Both the position numbers and the translations under genes were made by a program. Below are positions 14,001 to 26,700 of a stretch of DNA of 64,000 nucleotides, one piece after another. This stretch comes from Sitta carolinensis. Its lineage: Eukaryota; Chordata; Aves; Passeriformes; Sittidae. Each line of letters starts with the position of its first letter. Position 1 is the stretch's first letter. The notes beneath the pieces were generated by a model. It worked only from the letters and a program-made list of their open reading frames with translations, had not been told where the DNA came from and made no database searches. The stretch lies in the NCBI GenBank assembly GCA_032173965.1, contig CM063292.1, positions 6,978,001 through 7,042,000 on the forward strand, read 5' to 3'.

Positions 14001-17000
14001 TCTTGCACAGATACCTATTTGTTTTTATAAATCTTCATGTTTTGTCAGTGCAAGTAAATCTGGGATGTAATGAAAGCAAAAAGCTGGCATGTGGGAAATC
14101 TGTAATACCAAAGGATACAAATGGGCACTGAAGGAAATGCTCCTGTACTGGCAAAAAGTTCAGGTGAAATTCAGGAATACCTTGCTGGTGCATTGTCAGA
14201 ACTTCACAGCATGTCAATAAATGGTTTCTAGAAGAAAGATCCACCAGGAGCACTGTAGTCATAAAATATGACAGCTGTATTTTCTTCCTTCCCTTTAAAA
14301 GGCTGCAGCACGGATAAAAAATGATGCAAACAGTCTCGTTTCCAAATTTGACTCACTGTGCCCAATGAACCATGTGTAGGGTGAATGATAGATCTCAGTT
14401 AAAAGATAAATCTATAAAATCACTTAAGGCATTTTTTAATGTGCTTCTGACACTTGACTGAGTCCAGGGTACCAGCAGAACTGTGGAGTCTGTAGAGATT
14501 CACTGTAAAAAGTTTACAGAGTGTTTATTTGTAGTTTTCAAGTGTGTGAGGAGGCCTCTAAGCAAGTATTGCCAATGTCTGCAGGGAATTAGGATTTGAA
14601 TAATTATTAATTTTTGCTGAGGGGAACAGTCTGCAAATATATTGTTTACAGCTGAAATGTTTTATCTGACTTTAGTAGTATCTGTGCTACGTAGAGGGAA
14701 ATCAATGGTAAAAACATGTCACCACATAAACCCATATTTTATTTAGTTCAAGTCAGTGGATTTGTAGCAAGGATGAGTTTAGACTTGTTAAGTTAAAATT
14801 GTTCCCTACCCCTTTTTCCTCTTACATTTCGAATACAGGTTGATTACAGCGTACTCTTTTCTAATACTTCCCCAGGACACATTACAGCAAAAGCAATTTG
14901 TTTGGAAGATCACCGTGCACGAGTCAACACCTCCTTTTGTGGCCCACGGACGAAGCCTTTAACTGAAACAAAGCTGTGCAACACAAACCCCTGCCCAGCC
15001 TAGTAAGTTCTGTGTGTTCTGTGCCTGTGGCTGTGCCCTGTGCCTGGCTGTGCCATGGAGGGAATCCTCTCAGGCGAGTTGTTTGCCTGCTGGATGAACC
15101 CCTCTTGCTCTGTAAACGGGAAGCAGGAATTGTTTAACATGCTCTGCCCAAGGCTCCCACTGGGGTTTTGGGTCTGATGCCTGAAGCAGGGGCTCCTGAG
15201 GGCTCTGTCTGGGGTGACACAGGGCAAACCCAGCTTTCTCAGGGGCTCCTTCTGCCACCTCTCCTCAGCTTGAATCACTAAGCCCATTTCCTGAGTAAAG
15301 TGCTACTCCCTGTGTGCAAGCTCGGCCCCATGACTCGCATTCCACACATTAGATTAGGTTAAAAGAGTCTTGTGAAATGTTATTAATGACTTTTGGACAA
15401 AATGTCCCAGAGGGTACTGTGATGCCACGAAGAGGACTATCTGAACCAAATAAGCTGTCAGCAAAGACAACAATTTTGTGGTCCCCACATAAATATATAT
15501 GTGGGCATTGCCTTTGTGAACAATCTTATTTTCTAAAAGATGCAAGAAAGGCGAGATGCAAAGGAAGACATTGACGTATAGATAAGCACTTAGAACCCAG
15601 CTGGTCTAAATCAATTTGAAAACCAAGGGAGTTACACTGATTTATAGTAGCTGAAGTAGGGGTCCTTTGGAAAAAAAAGTTGTGTGCTCACATAATTAAA
15701 CACAGTATTATGTGGCTTAGGATATAAATGGATAGATTAAAGAACACAGTGGCCATCTTTCTTCCACTGGTTATTTCACTTTTGGATTCCCAACTTTGCA
15801 ACCTCAGCATTATTTTAATTTTATGTTAAAGATCAGAAAAGCTGTATTATGTTGGACAAGATATTTAAACCTCTGGAACAGGAGATTTTCTGAAGGAATA
15901 TGTTGAAAAAGTTAAGAGTGTTTCAGTCAGTGGGAAGTAAATACACTTGAAGGTGCAATGAAGCAGAAGAAATGGAGGAAGGGTCCAGACCTGGCGTCAT
16001 CTGCTGGTTTTACTCTGGGGTGATAAAAAAAACAGTAAAAGCAGTTGGCTAAGCTTGCTCCCAGACTTCATAAAATATCCCATTTAATGGTGTTTAATAG
16101 GAAGCATTCCTCATCCCCTCAGTCTAGGAGAAGATGGTGGGGCAAAGCAAAAAGATGCATATGTTCTGCAGAGACTTTGGTTTTACTTAAAAATCCATGC
16201 TTTGCAATATGTTGAACATACTGAAAAATAGTCCAGTAATAGTTTGGAATTTCCTGCAAATTGAAAGAGTACAGCAGAGTACACAAAACCCAAATTCCAA
16301 ATTACACACTATGACCACAAAACGATAGAGATAAGGTTTAAATAATGGTACCTTGTGACATGAGAGCCCCATGTTACTGCTTCAGCAGTTTCTTTAGGTT
16401 GTGTTTAGCCACATGATTTCCGCAAAACCAATTTTAAGTAATCTTTGTAGCCAAACACAATCTTTTCATGTGCAACTTATCTTCTGCCAGGACTATTTTT
16501 ATCCAATAAAATAGAAACATATTGTCTGTGATGTCTCCAGGAGTCTATATAAGCTCTTTCTGCTTACCTTTGTTTTGATGTGGCGTCATTGTGCTATAAA
16601 GCTCCACCCAAATCAGATTTATTTATATTGACCACAAACAAAATTTCTATTTCTGATAACCTGAGATCCTGATGTATTTTGAACACCCAGTGATATATAT
16701 TTACTGTGAGAATGCTGAATGTCTATTTTGACACACAGTGCAATGTTTTCATGCTGAAGTCACAGCTATTCTATGATTTACTACTTTAAAACAAAATTAA
16801 TTATTTGAACCCTAAAAAGAGTATGGAAAGATGTAAATACCCTAAACACCTCTAGGGAAAAACAGTTCAACTCACTATTTAATTATTCTCAAAATCCTTA
16901 GGATATATTAATGCATGGAGGATCTACATGTAGGACCATGCCTTAAATTAACAGGTTGCCATTCAGCTGAGTGAAACTGTGCCAGGATATCTCTGCTGAG

Positions 17001-20000
17001 GAATCTGCCCAGAAACTCACAGCATGTAATATTTCCCATAAACCCAAGTCTGCCAACAGAAAAAAAAAAAAAAAAAAAAAAAAGTAGGATTAATAAATAC
17101 CATGGAGGAAACAAAAGAATGTTTAATAGCCAGCAAATAAAGCAAACCCAAATACACCAGGCAGAACAGGCAGGGGAAGGAGGTGACAGATGAGATACAA
17201 GTGTGTCAGTTTGGGGGCATAAAAGAGGCTCCAGACTTGTAAAGGTCAGTGAGGAATAATTGCTGTATAAGGACAAAGGCTGATTAGTCTGAGTGGGACC
17301 AAACTCCTGTCCCACACAGAAGGGCACCAGCACTTAACACTGCTGTTGTTGCATTTCAGAGCTGCCAAATCTGGTCATAATTATTTAGTTATTTGAACTA
17401 ATGAAAGATACTCTTGGATCACAGCCCAGATAATCTTGGAAAATGGAAGTTTACTAGAGGACATTAAAGTAGGTTTACTGCCCTCTCCTCTGTGAACAGG
17501 GGAACTTTCTGGGCAGTTATGGTGAATAAACTCTTAAAATGAACACTTTTGGTCACTCTACCAATGACCATTGTCAGAAACATCAAGGCAAACTAATTAA
17601 AAGTTGTAAAATGGATTAAAACTCTTTCTCACAGAAGTTTATAGTTCAATGGCACAAATATTTATAAATCAGACTAAAAGGAAACTTCTGACGAGTTCTG
17701 GAATTACATAATGACTGACTTTTCACATTAATATTTCTTTGTCCTTAAATTAGTGCCTTTTACATTTCCCACTACTTTTGGCAGTTCCTGAAGTTGCTAG
17801 ACACTGAGAGCTGGGATTTCTTCTATTCCCAAAGACAATTTTCAAAAATAGGCTTTTCATGAATTTTAAAATGTTTTTAAATTAAAATTAGCTTTGTTTT
17901 CAGACAGCTGTGAATAGACAGGCAAATGAGATGCTGCCCATCTTTCACACAGGACAAAAAAGCTGTCTTGTCATTAAAACTGTACGAAAGCAGCTCTTCC
18001 AGTGGTCACAGGATTGATGCAGGGAGAAACTGTGGAAGTAGGATAGGCCAAGTGGTCAGATGTGAGACAAGAACCTTTTCCATGACATAAATTACTTAAA
18101 ATTTGTCAAACCGTTTAAAAATCTTCAGTTTAATTTCAGTGCTGGGTCTTTTAATGAGAGTCCTCAGTGAGTAATCATTTAGCCATTCATAATTTCTTCT
18201 GCTTTTCCACTTCTGTTTTCCTATCTGGCTGTGATTATGGTCTTACACTGGACAAAGACACTTGGCTGCACGTTTGCAAAGTGTCCCACAAAGCCTGGGG
18301 ACCCACTCAGAGCATCAAGAATAGAAACAGTGAGCAGCTCCTGGCATTTCAGAACTGAGCTTAGCCCAAGCAATTGGCAATAACCCCTCAGACTTTGTGT
18401 CACTTGAGGGACATGACGTGTGAACTGCAGCGTCCCTGTGCCTGAGCACACATTGCCCAACAGCTTGTGCTGGTTAAACTGCCTCTGTTTTATTTAGGTT
18501 CTGTATCAACTGTCTGCCAGATTTGTTAGTCTGAGGATATGTAAATCATTGAGTCAGAGAATCATAAAGTCACAGCATGCTTTGGGTTGGAAGGGACATT
18601 AAAGCTCATCCCATTCCACCTCAGCCGTGTCAGGGCCCCCTCCCCTGTCCCAGGCTGCTCCAGCCCCAGTGTCCAGCCTGGCCTTGGGCACTGCCAGGGA
18701 TCCAGGGGCAGCCCCAGCTGCTCTGGGCACCCTGTGCCTTCCCCACCCTCTCAGGGAACAATTTCTTCCCTTATATCTAATCTAAACCTGTCCTCCTCCA
18801 GCTTAAAGCCGTTCCCCCTTTTCCTTGTGCATTCTCTTGTGAAAAGTCCCCCTCCAGCTCTCTTCCAGGTTTCCCTCAGGTACTGGCAGGCTGCACTTAG
18901 GTCACCCTGGAGCCTTTTTTTTCCCAAGCAGAACAGCCCCAGCTTTCCCAGCCTTTCAGAGCCTTTTCATTTCCTCAAGATGCCAGTGACAGGACTTTAA
19001 GCAAGGAAGTTCTCTTTGATGAATTGGGGCCAGTAGAGTTTGACAGAAATGCCAACATTTGTCACCCTGTGTGAGTGAAGTGTATCTCAGCACAAACACA
19101 GTTGCCACGTACTTGGCTAAATTCTGTCTTAGCTTATTATATCTCCTAATTATATCTTCTAAACACTCCACCAGCCTCAAGGGCAGCATCTCTTTCAGTC
19201 CCTGTGGAATTCTGGATTCCAGATTCCAGGAACATAGGCAAGCTGGTTCCAGTGGATAAAAGGTATAAATAAACAATACTTGTTTTTCTAGTTGAGTGAC
19301 TTATATTTCATCCCTAGCAGAAATATTTTGAAAATAGGTTATGCAACTGCAGTTTTTTAATTGCTTGAACGGATACCAGTACACCAGGACATAGGCTGAG
19401 CAGGATCCCTGGATAATTCAGATTTGATAGGTGGCTGGTTTTATTGATTTTCTAAAGCTAATTGCACTCCTGTGTTTCTAACACACGTTTCCTCCTTTAA
19501 GCTGGTCAGCAGGTGAATGGAGCACGTGCAGCAAGTCCTGTGGAGGGGGACAGCAAAGTCGTGTCATTCAGTGTGTCCAGAAAAGGGCTTTCCAAAGGGA
19601 GGAGGTGGTGGCCCATTCCCTGTGTCCTGTCAGCACCCCAGCACAGGTGCAGCTGTGCAGTAGTCAGGACTGCCCACCCGAATGGAGCCCTGGCCCGTGG
19701 TCTCAGGTAATTTGGAGAAAAACTTAATGGTTTTGCCTGCTGGCATAATGAAAATACTGCAAAAAAATTCTCCTCGAAAGGAACTTTGTGGAGATCAGTG
19801 CTTTGCAAGTGGCTTTTTTCTTGAAGATCATACGTAAACCGTGTTTGTATAAACATATAAACTAAATGTGCATTGTAACCAGCCTTCAGAAGAGCTGGCA
19901 CACGAGGGCTTACCAGAAGTGGTGTTCTTTTAGGTACTACAAACATGGATAATTCTTTCTGGACTCATAATTTAAGGCTCTATGAATTCTTCAGACCAAC

Positions 20001-20755
20001 AACCCTCTATGAGATTACTTCCCAAGCAGTATTAACTTCTCTCAGAGATGGAGGCAGTCAAGGAATGAAGAAATATTTGGGGTTAGAGTTGCATATTAAT
20101 GCACACGTGTATAGGGATTGTGGGTTGATAAATTTGTGATTTACACACTCACTGCTCACTTCTTTGCTTTTGCCTTTGTTAGAGTAACTCTCCTGCAAGC
20201 AATGCTGCTGCAGGTATTGCCATGAGGGCAAATTCCTGTGTGCACACCCTGCTTTACACACCTGACACTGCAACACCTGAGCTAAAACCTCACAAAACTC
20301 ATCTTTGCTCCATCTTCCACTGCTATTGATGCTGTTCATGTAAGGATAAATGAAGTACTGACACTTCTGGGGTTTAAGAGACAGCTGGAATTGCCCTTGT
20401 AAAAGGATCTGCATTCATTTTATTTTTCCATCTTCATTTAGTGAGATTCAAGAGGGATTTCAATTAGCTGAAAAATGTATTTTTTTTTTTTGTATTCTAT
20501 TCTTGGTCCTGTTACTCTTTAGGTGTTCAAGAACATCTTGACCTCAGCAGTCCCAGCTGAGCACAAACTGCCCCTACAGGGAGTGCCCTGTAAAGTGCTG
20601 TAACAGATGAGTAACTATTCAATAGTCCTGCACAACACTCAAAAAGAACTTTTTCTTCCAGTGTATCTGAAGGAAACCTGAGCATGGCAGAAGATTATAT
20701 AAACCAGGTCTTCAAATGCATTCACACTTTCAAACTTTCTTTCCTCTAAGACAAA

Positions 20756-20786
<31 letters not shown>

Positions 20787-23700
20787 GACAATTATGAAAA
20801 ATCAGTTTTCCTCCTCTTTAAGAGGTGTAAAATTCAAGTTGGGACTTTTAAATAAGCCCATGAAAATTAAGTTCACCAGTCTATCTGAAATGTAGTGAAC
20901 AGGCCTATTGAACAAGTTAGTAAGGATTTTAAGATTCAGGTGAAAACTGTTATATTACCGACTTAAAGGTGTTAAGAGGACAAAAAAAAAAAAAGTCAAA
21001 TTGTAGAATCACAGAATGGTTTAGGTTGGAAGGGACCTTAAAGCTCATCCAATTCTGCCCTCTGCATGGCAGGGCCCCCTCCCACCGTGCCAGGGGCTCC
21101 CAGCCCCAGTGTCCAGCCTGGCCTTGGGCACTGCCAGGGATCCAGGGGCTGCCCACCCTGCCAAGAAGGAATTCCTTCCTGACATCTAATCTAAACCCAG
21201 CCTCTCTGCACAAACCAGGGTTGTTTTAAATGAGAAGATAAATTTCTTTGTTTGGGGGAGGATTAAACCCACAGATTTTCAGCATGCAGCTATTTCTGTT
21301 ACATCCGCAGCACAACGGTGCTTTCATGAAACCTTTTTGAAGACATTTGTAATTTGACACATGGAGTGATTCTGCCTTGGAACATGCCCCATAGTTATTA
21401 GTAGAAAGAACAGAAGAGGATGCAAGAAGGTAGGGAGCTGGCAGCATTATTTCAGGGCTCTTTGCTTCATTTCATCACAAATGGCTCATTCAGGCATTTT
21501 GTTATATGTAAGGCAGTGCAAACCACAGCATGCCTGTTCCACTGAACCACGGCTCAGCAATGCATCTTGATTCTGGTGACTTGTCCTAAGCTGCAGTTGG
21601 CAACTAAAATATCTCCTTAACCATTGTCTGTATCAGAGTCTGTCTTGTGGCAGGATTCCTTTGGTTCCTTTGGAGTTACGTATCCATTCCCTGGGCAGTT
21701 TTCTCTGCCTCGATCTTGTCCCTCTAGGCCAAGGTGAGGACAAAATGACAAATAGCTGAGAGCATCTTGCCATGGGAGATTCTGTTTTGGGAGCTTAGGA
21801 CCAGTTTTCAAATATGCTGAGCAGGGAAAAAACACATTTTGCTCACAAAAGCATTTTGCTCACAAGTCCAACTTGCCTCATCTACGGAAAAGAGATATTA
21901 CTTGTCTGTTCTACATGGGGGCTGAGAGAGTTCACAGCTTACATTAAGAAAGCACTTAGGACAATGTTTTAGAAGTGACACACAGATGTTACTGTTACTT
22001 ATTTACCAATAGAATTTCAAGTTTACTTATATCACGCTGGCAGCTGTACAGCACATTAGCCATGCTTTCTGTGCTCTGCTGGAAAATGCAAATAATGCCC
22101 ATTTTTCTTTCCTCCAGTTCAAAGAAGTGTTTCTTTCCATCACAGTGCTCCAAGACTTGTGGGAGAGGTATGAAGAAGCGGGATGTCTACTGCAGGAGTA
22201 CTGGTTCTCCCAAGGTGAAAATCTTGCCTGAGAGCATGTGCAACACAGACCCTAAGCCTGAGTCCCAGCAGACCTGTGTGCTCGGACGCTGTCCCAAAAA
22301 TGACCGGCTCCAGTGGGTGATTTCTTCCTGGAGTGAGGTAAAGTGGTGCAGTTTCATGGCTCACTGCCTGCCCTGGCTGCTCTTGGAAATGCTGGCTCAG
22401 GGACTCACACAAACCATGGGGAGGAAAGAAAGCTGAGCTGTCGTTTGTAAATCAGGTATTCTAGGTGAGGTGCTGTAAACCCCAGATGTAGGTAGATGTA
22501 CCCCGGTGTCTTGGTTTCAATTTACACTTTATGGAGCATGAGCTTTGTGGGATTAGTGCTGTGATGCTTTTATAGTGCCCGGTGTGGCACATCACACCTT
22601 GCCCTTTATGTGTGCCTGTGAGGCTGCAGAAGCTGTGCTTTGCCTCTGCAGTGCTCAGCCTCCTGCGGGCCCGGCCTGCGGCAGCGAGAGCTCAAATGCG
22701 GCGAGAAAAGCGTCCACGGGAAATTGGTCACCTTCCCCCAGAGGAGATGCAGGAACATCAAGAAACCCAACACCAACCTGGAGGAGGCTTGTAACAAGGG
22801 AGCCTGTCCATCACAGACGTTGTACAGCATGGTGTCTGGCTGGTATTCCTCGCCCTGGCAGCAGGTAGGAATGGGAAACCAGAGGTGGCAGGGCACAGAG
22901 GAGCTGCCTCCAGGGCTAACAGGAGCCTCCTGCATGGAGCCATTCCCTAAGCAGGACCACAGCACTCAGCCACTGAGATGGGATGCAGCTGGTCCACATC
23001 CATCATGTACTTCGGTGCAGCTCAGTTCTCTGTCCTGAAACTGAAGAATGTCACCTGAAAATGTTATTCGTGCTTGAGAGGCACTACATTCCCCACTCAT
23101 TTTCCAACACTTTCTTCTCAGTCTTCTTCAAAGTGCACTGTGGTTGAACTACTGCATATCTCTATGCACAATGTATTTGAGCATCTGCACAGATTGCCTG
23201 GAATTCCCTAAATACTATGATTAATTGTGGGATCAGTCTGTATTTGTTTCTACATTATTGCAAACAAGCTTCTGTATTTCTGGAACTTATCTACTTTATG
23301 AGTCATATATCAATGAGACATGTACTCATTTAATAATATTTACGTGAAACAATGTATGCCTGACAATTGCAATCAGATGAAAATGATCACATTTATCTTA
23401 AAGACAACTTTTCATGAAACACATACAAGTAAAAGGCTTATTAATTTTAAAATACTTCATAGCTCTTCCTGCAAACTCATAGTGGTTTTCCCCAGATACC
23501 GCCGTAATTATGGTTCTGATGGGAGTTTTATCTGTGTTCAGGCAGCAGGGTTGGGCCCAGAGGCTTAGAGATCAAAGGAAATCCCTGCAGACAATCAGGA
23601 ACAGGTTTCTGAAATGTTCAGTTTCTGTCTCAGTGCCTAAGTAAGGAGCCAGATTTTCAGCTGAGTCCTTAACCAAAAGACACACACGTCTTTGAAAAGT

Positions 23701-26700
23701 TGGTCCTGATGGGGACTGGTGAACAGCAGCACACCTGATCCTGACCTCCCTTGCTTTGAAAGTCTCTCCCAAGGCCCTCGAAAGCTCCCCCTTTGGCTTG
23801 CAGGGGCTCTGGAGTCTGTGCAGTGCCAGACCAGGTTTTGTTTTCCCTGCTCAGTGCACGGTGACCTGCGGCGGGGGAGTGCAGACCCGGAGCGTGCAGT
23901 GCCTGCGCCAGGGCAGGCCGGCTGCTGGCTGCCTGCCCCAGCACAAACCAGCTGTCCTCAGAGCCTGCAACACCAACTTCTGCCCAGGCCCCGGGAAAAG
24001 AGGTAAAAACCCAGCTCGAGGTGCTGCAGCAGGCTTGCTGCTTAGGGTCCTATACCCAGCAAACATCACCTTTTTGTTACACCATTGCACTGGCCCGTTC
24101 CTTCATAAATGTTTTTTTCCCAGACTTCCAAATTTACATTAATTCTCTGATATTAGCAGCATCTCTTCTTCGCCAAGTGAGCCCTCTTAAAACAGACTTG
24201 GGAGTACACCTGGCACTGGAGATTTTAAAACCAGGCATATGTTAAAAGAATTATGTGAAAAAGTCATGCTGTTTGGTTCTAAACTACACCTTTATAGTCT
24301 ACTGTGGAAAAGCACAAGCATTCTATGCTGGTACTGCATTCGATAAATAATAGCAACTTTAGAACTAGGCAATAAGAATTTGTCATATACTTTTAGTCTT
24401 CCAGACTGCACCCAGCTCCTGGGATTCCAGAACTGCTTTACCTAGAATGTTCTTCTTACTGCTTCTGACCAGTGCTTGACATGCAGTCAGGGAACATGAA
24501 ATTAGGGTCTCTCTCCACTTTCAGGTCTAGTCTTATCCTTCCACTTCTTCAGTGTGAGAAGGGAGGGGTGAGCAAGAGCTTTTGTGCCACCTGAAATGAC
24601 AGAAGGGGAAGTCTCTCAGCACCACCACAGACAGAGGGGTGCATTATCTTGTTCCAGAGATTTGCTTACAGGATTGTTTCTGTTTGTGACTCCTTCCTAA
24701 CTGCATGAAAAAAGCCTTGGAGGTCCATGTTTGTCCCACATAATCTGGTTATCTAGGTATGCTAAAGCACTTCAGACAGTGACTTTCAAAATGCTGCACA
24801 TTAATTGACTTGTTACTTTTTTAAAACTGGGAGATGGAAGCAACCTCTATAAAATCTAGGCTGGATTGCATGAGGAACGTGGTAATGGAGCTGGGAGCAG
24901 AGGTCAAGCTCTGGCCCTGCATCTTGTAAACTGACATTAGCAAACCAGCCCACGTCTGCCCCAGTTCCTGGCATTCCCTGTGCACAAAACCCCTGTGAAA
25001 CCCAGAGAGATCCTATCAGACCATTCTGCTGCATCAGCTGGAGACATGCAGGTATCAGCCTCATCTGTCAGGGGACCTGAATCCAAACAAGGATATGGAG
25101 ATGAAATGCTCCTAAAAGGGATAAGTAAATAGTTCTGCTGTTTTTATCAGTAAATGTTGCTAACACTTCAAATTAACATTCCTAAAAGTTTCTGCTGTAC
25201 TTCGGAGTTTCTGTATAACTTCATTTTCTGTTAGGATATAGCAAGGACTTTTCTTTCACCCCTGTTTTCCCCTGCTATATTTCATGTCCGAAGTACTGTC
25301 TGTTATTAATTTTGGCCTTGGCCTGTTTCTCTCTCCCCTCACATCTGCAGGAGCCCTTTCCCCTTTATTACACCTGGGTCATCAGGCTCTAGAGATCAAT
25401 TATCTCCTCGCTGCTCTCTAGCTTTCTGTCTAAAGCAGCAAAAAGAGAGGAAACCAGCTGTGCTGGAATCACACTGAAGCAAATCAGTCTCTATTATCAG
25501 CCATCCAGCTCAGTGATCACAGGCAAGAAATTAATGTTTCAGGGAGAGTTTGCACACTTTCCTAACAAACTGGGTCATTTCCATCTCTCTCTAGATGCAG
25601 TTACGGTCACTGTAACTCGTAGTAAATCCAGCTGCTCCAAATGAATGAAAATCTAAGCAACTGATAAATACTTGGGTAAATAGAAATAAGGACCTGACTG
25701 CCCAATCCCCATCCACTGAATTTTGTGGGACTCTTTGTGTTCCTTCCAATAGTCCTTGGATTAGGTCCCAATTTCAGCCATACCGCTGCAATATTAGCAT
25801 TGCCCTCTGATCTTCAAAGGGGGCATAAAGATTTATTAACCTGGCTTCCTCAGTGCCTATATTTTTTTTTAAGCAGCAATTTCTATTTTTTTTTTTTTTT
25901 TAATTTACCCTTTCATGGCAGGAAAGCACCCTTCTGTCTTCATCAGAACAGCTTTCCTTCCTTTGTGTGGTGTGTGCTTTTCATCTCTTGGCTGCTTTGG
26001 GTCCTCCCAGGTTCTGTCTGGTGGCAGCAGGTGAAGGAATGGGAAGGCTGGTGCTGAACTCCCAGCTGGCTCCCTCCTGACACTCCATGCAGAACAGAAA
26101 GGCAGTGCTATGGAGTGGGAAGGATGAAGTTCAGTCCTGAGCTCTCCAGTTCCTGTTCAAGAACAGTATTTTCTTTCTGTATCATTAATATTTAAAGACA
26201 TGTTTTTAAAACATGAAGAAAAAATGGCATATTTTAAAAGAACTAATATTATTAAATTATTTCATTTTCATTCCAATAAATCTGAGGGTGATAAAGGCAT
26301 AAAAAATCCCCTTTGCCATCATATAAAAGGGAATAAAGAAAGAGCAGTGGTGATTAAGCCAAAGAAGTTGCTTTAGAGAGATGGAGATGCCTCCTGGCCC
26401 ACAGAACATGCAGAAATTTTCTGTGCTCTGTGAGGGAACCTTTATCTGCTGTGACTCAGTAACTGATCTGAGAATGCAGACAGTGGTGGCTAGATTTTTG
26501 TTCAGTCTCCTTGTAAATTCCTTTTATTGACCATGTAAACAGTAGTTCTGAGAGTTGAACGAAATCTTTTCCCATGCTTGCAGGAGATTTCAGTGTAGCT
26601 ATAAATTTTGCTAAACCCCATTGAGTCTAACTGCTCTCTCAGACATGGTGAATTTGTTTATATATCACCCATATGAATCATCACTCTCCTCTTTTAAAGA

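Larger units (their letters stand above)
15003..19501 (+). other. ADAMTS16: ADAMTS16 intron, 4.5 kb
   Basis: It contains a CTCF-like motif (15994-16007), a CCAAT/TATA-like pair (16503-16553), an A24 tract (17060-17083) and a minus-strand CR1 fragment (about 18550-18965). The rest is unremarkable unique sequence. Confidence 0.8.
19707..22145 (+). other. ADAMTS16: ADAMTS16 intron, 2.4 kb
   Basis: It holds an AAAT microsatellite (20753-20787) and a minus-strand CR1 fragment (about 21004-21215). Otherwise nothing was recognised. Confidence 0.8.

Noticed and set aside
18587..19000. 137-codon open frame
   Set aside because: It runs antisense through the 3' region of a CR1 element, which does not encode protein in this direction.
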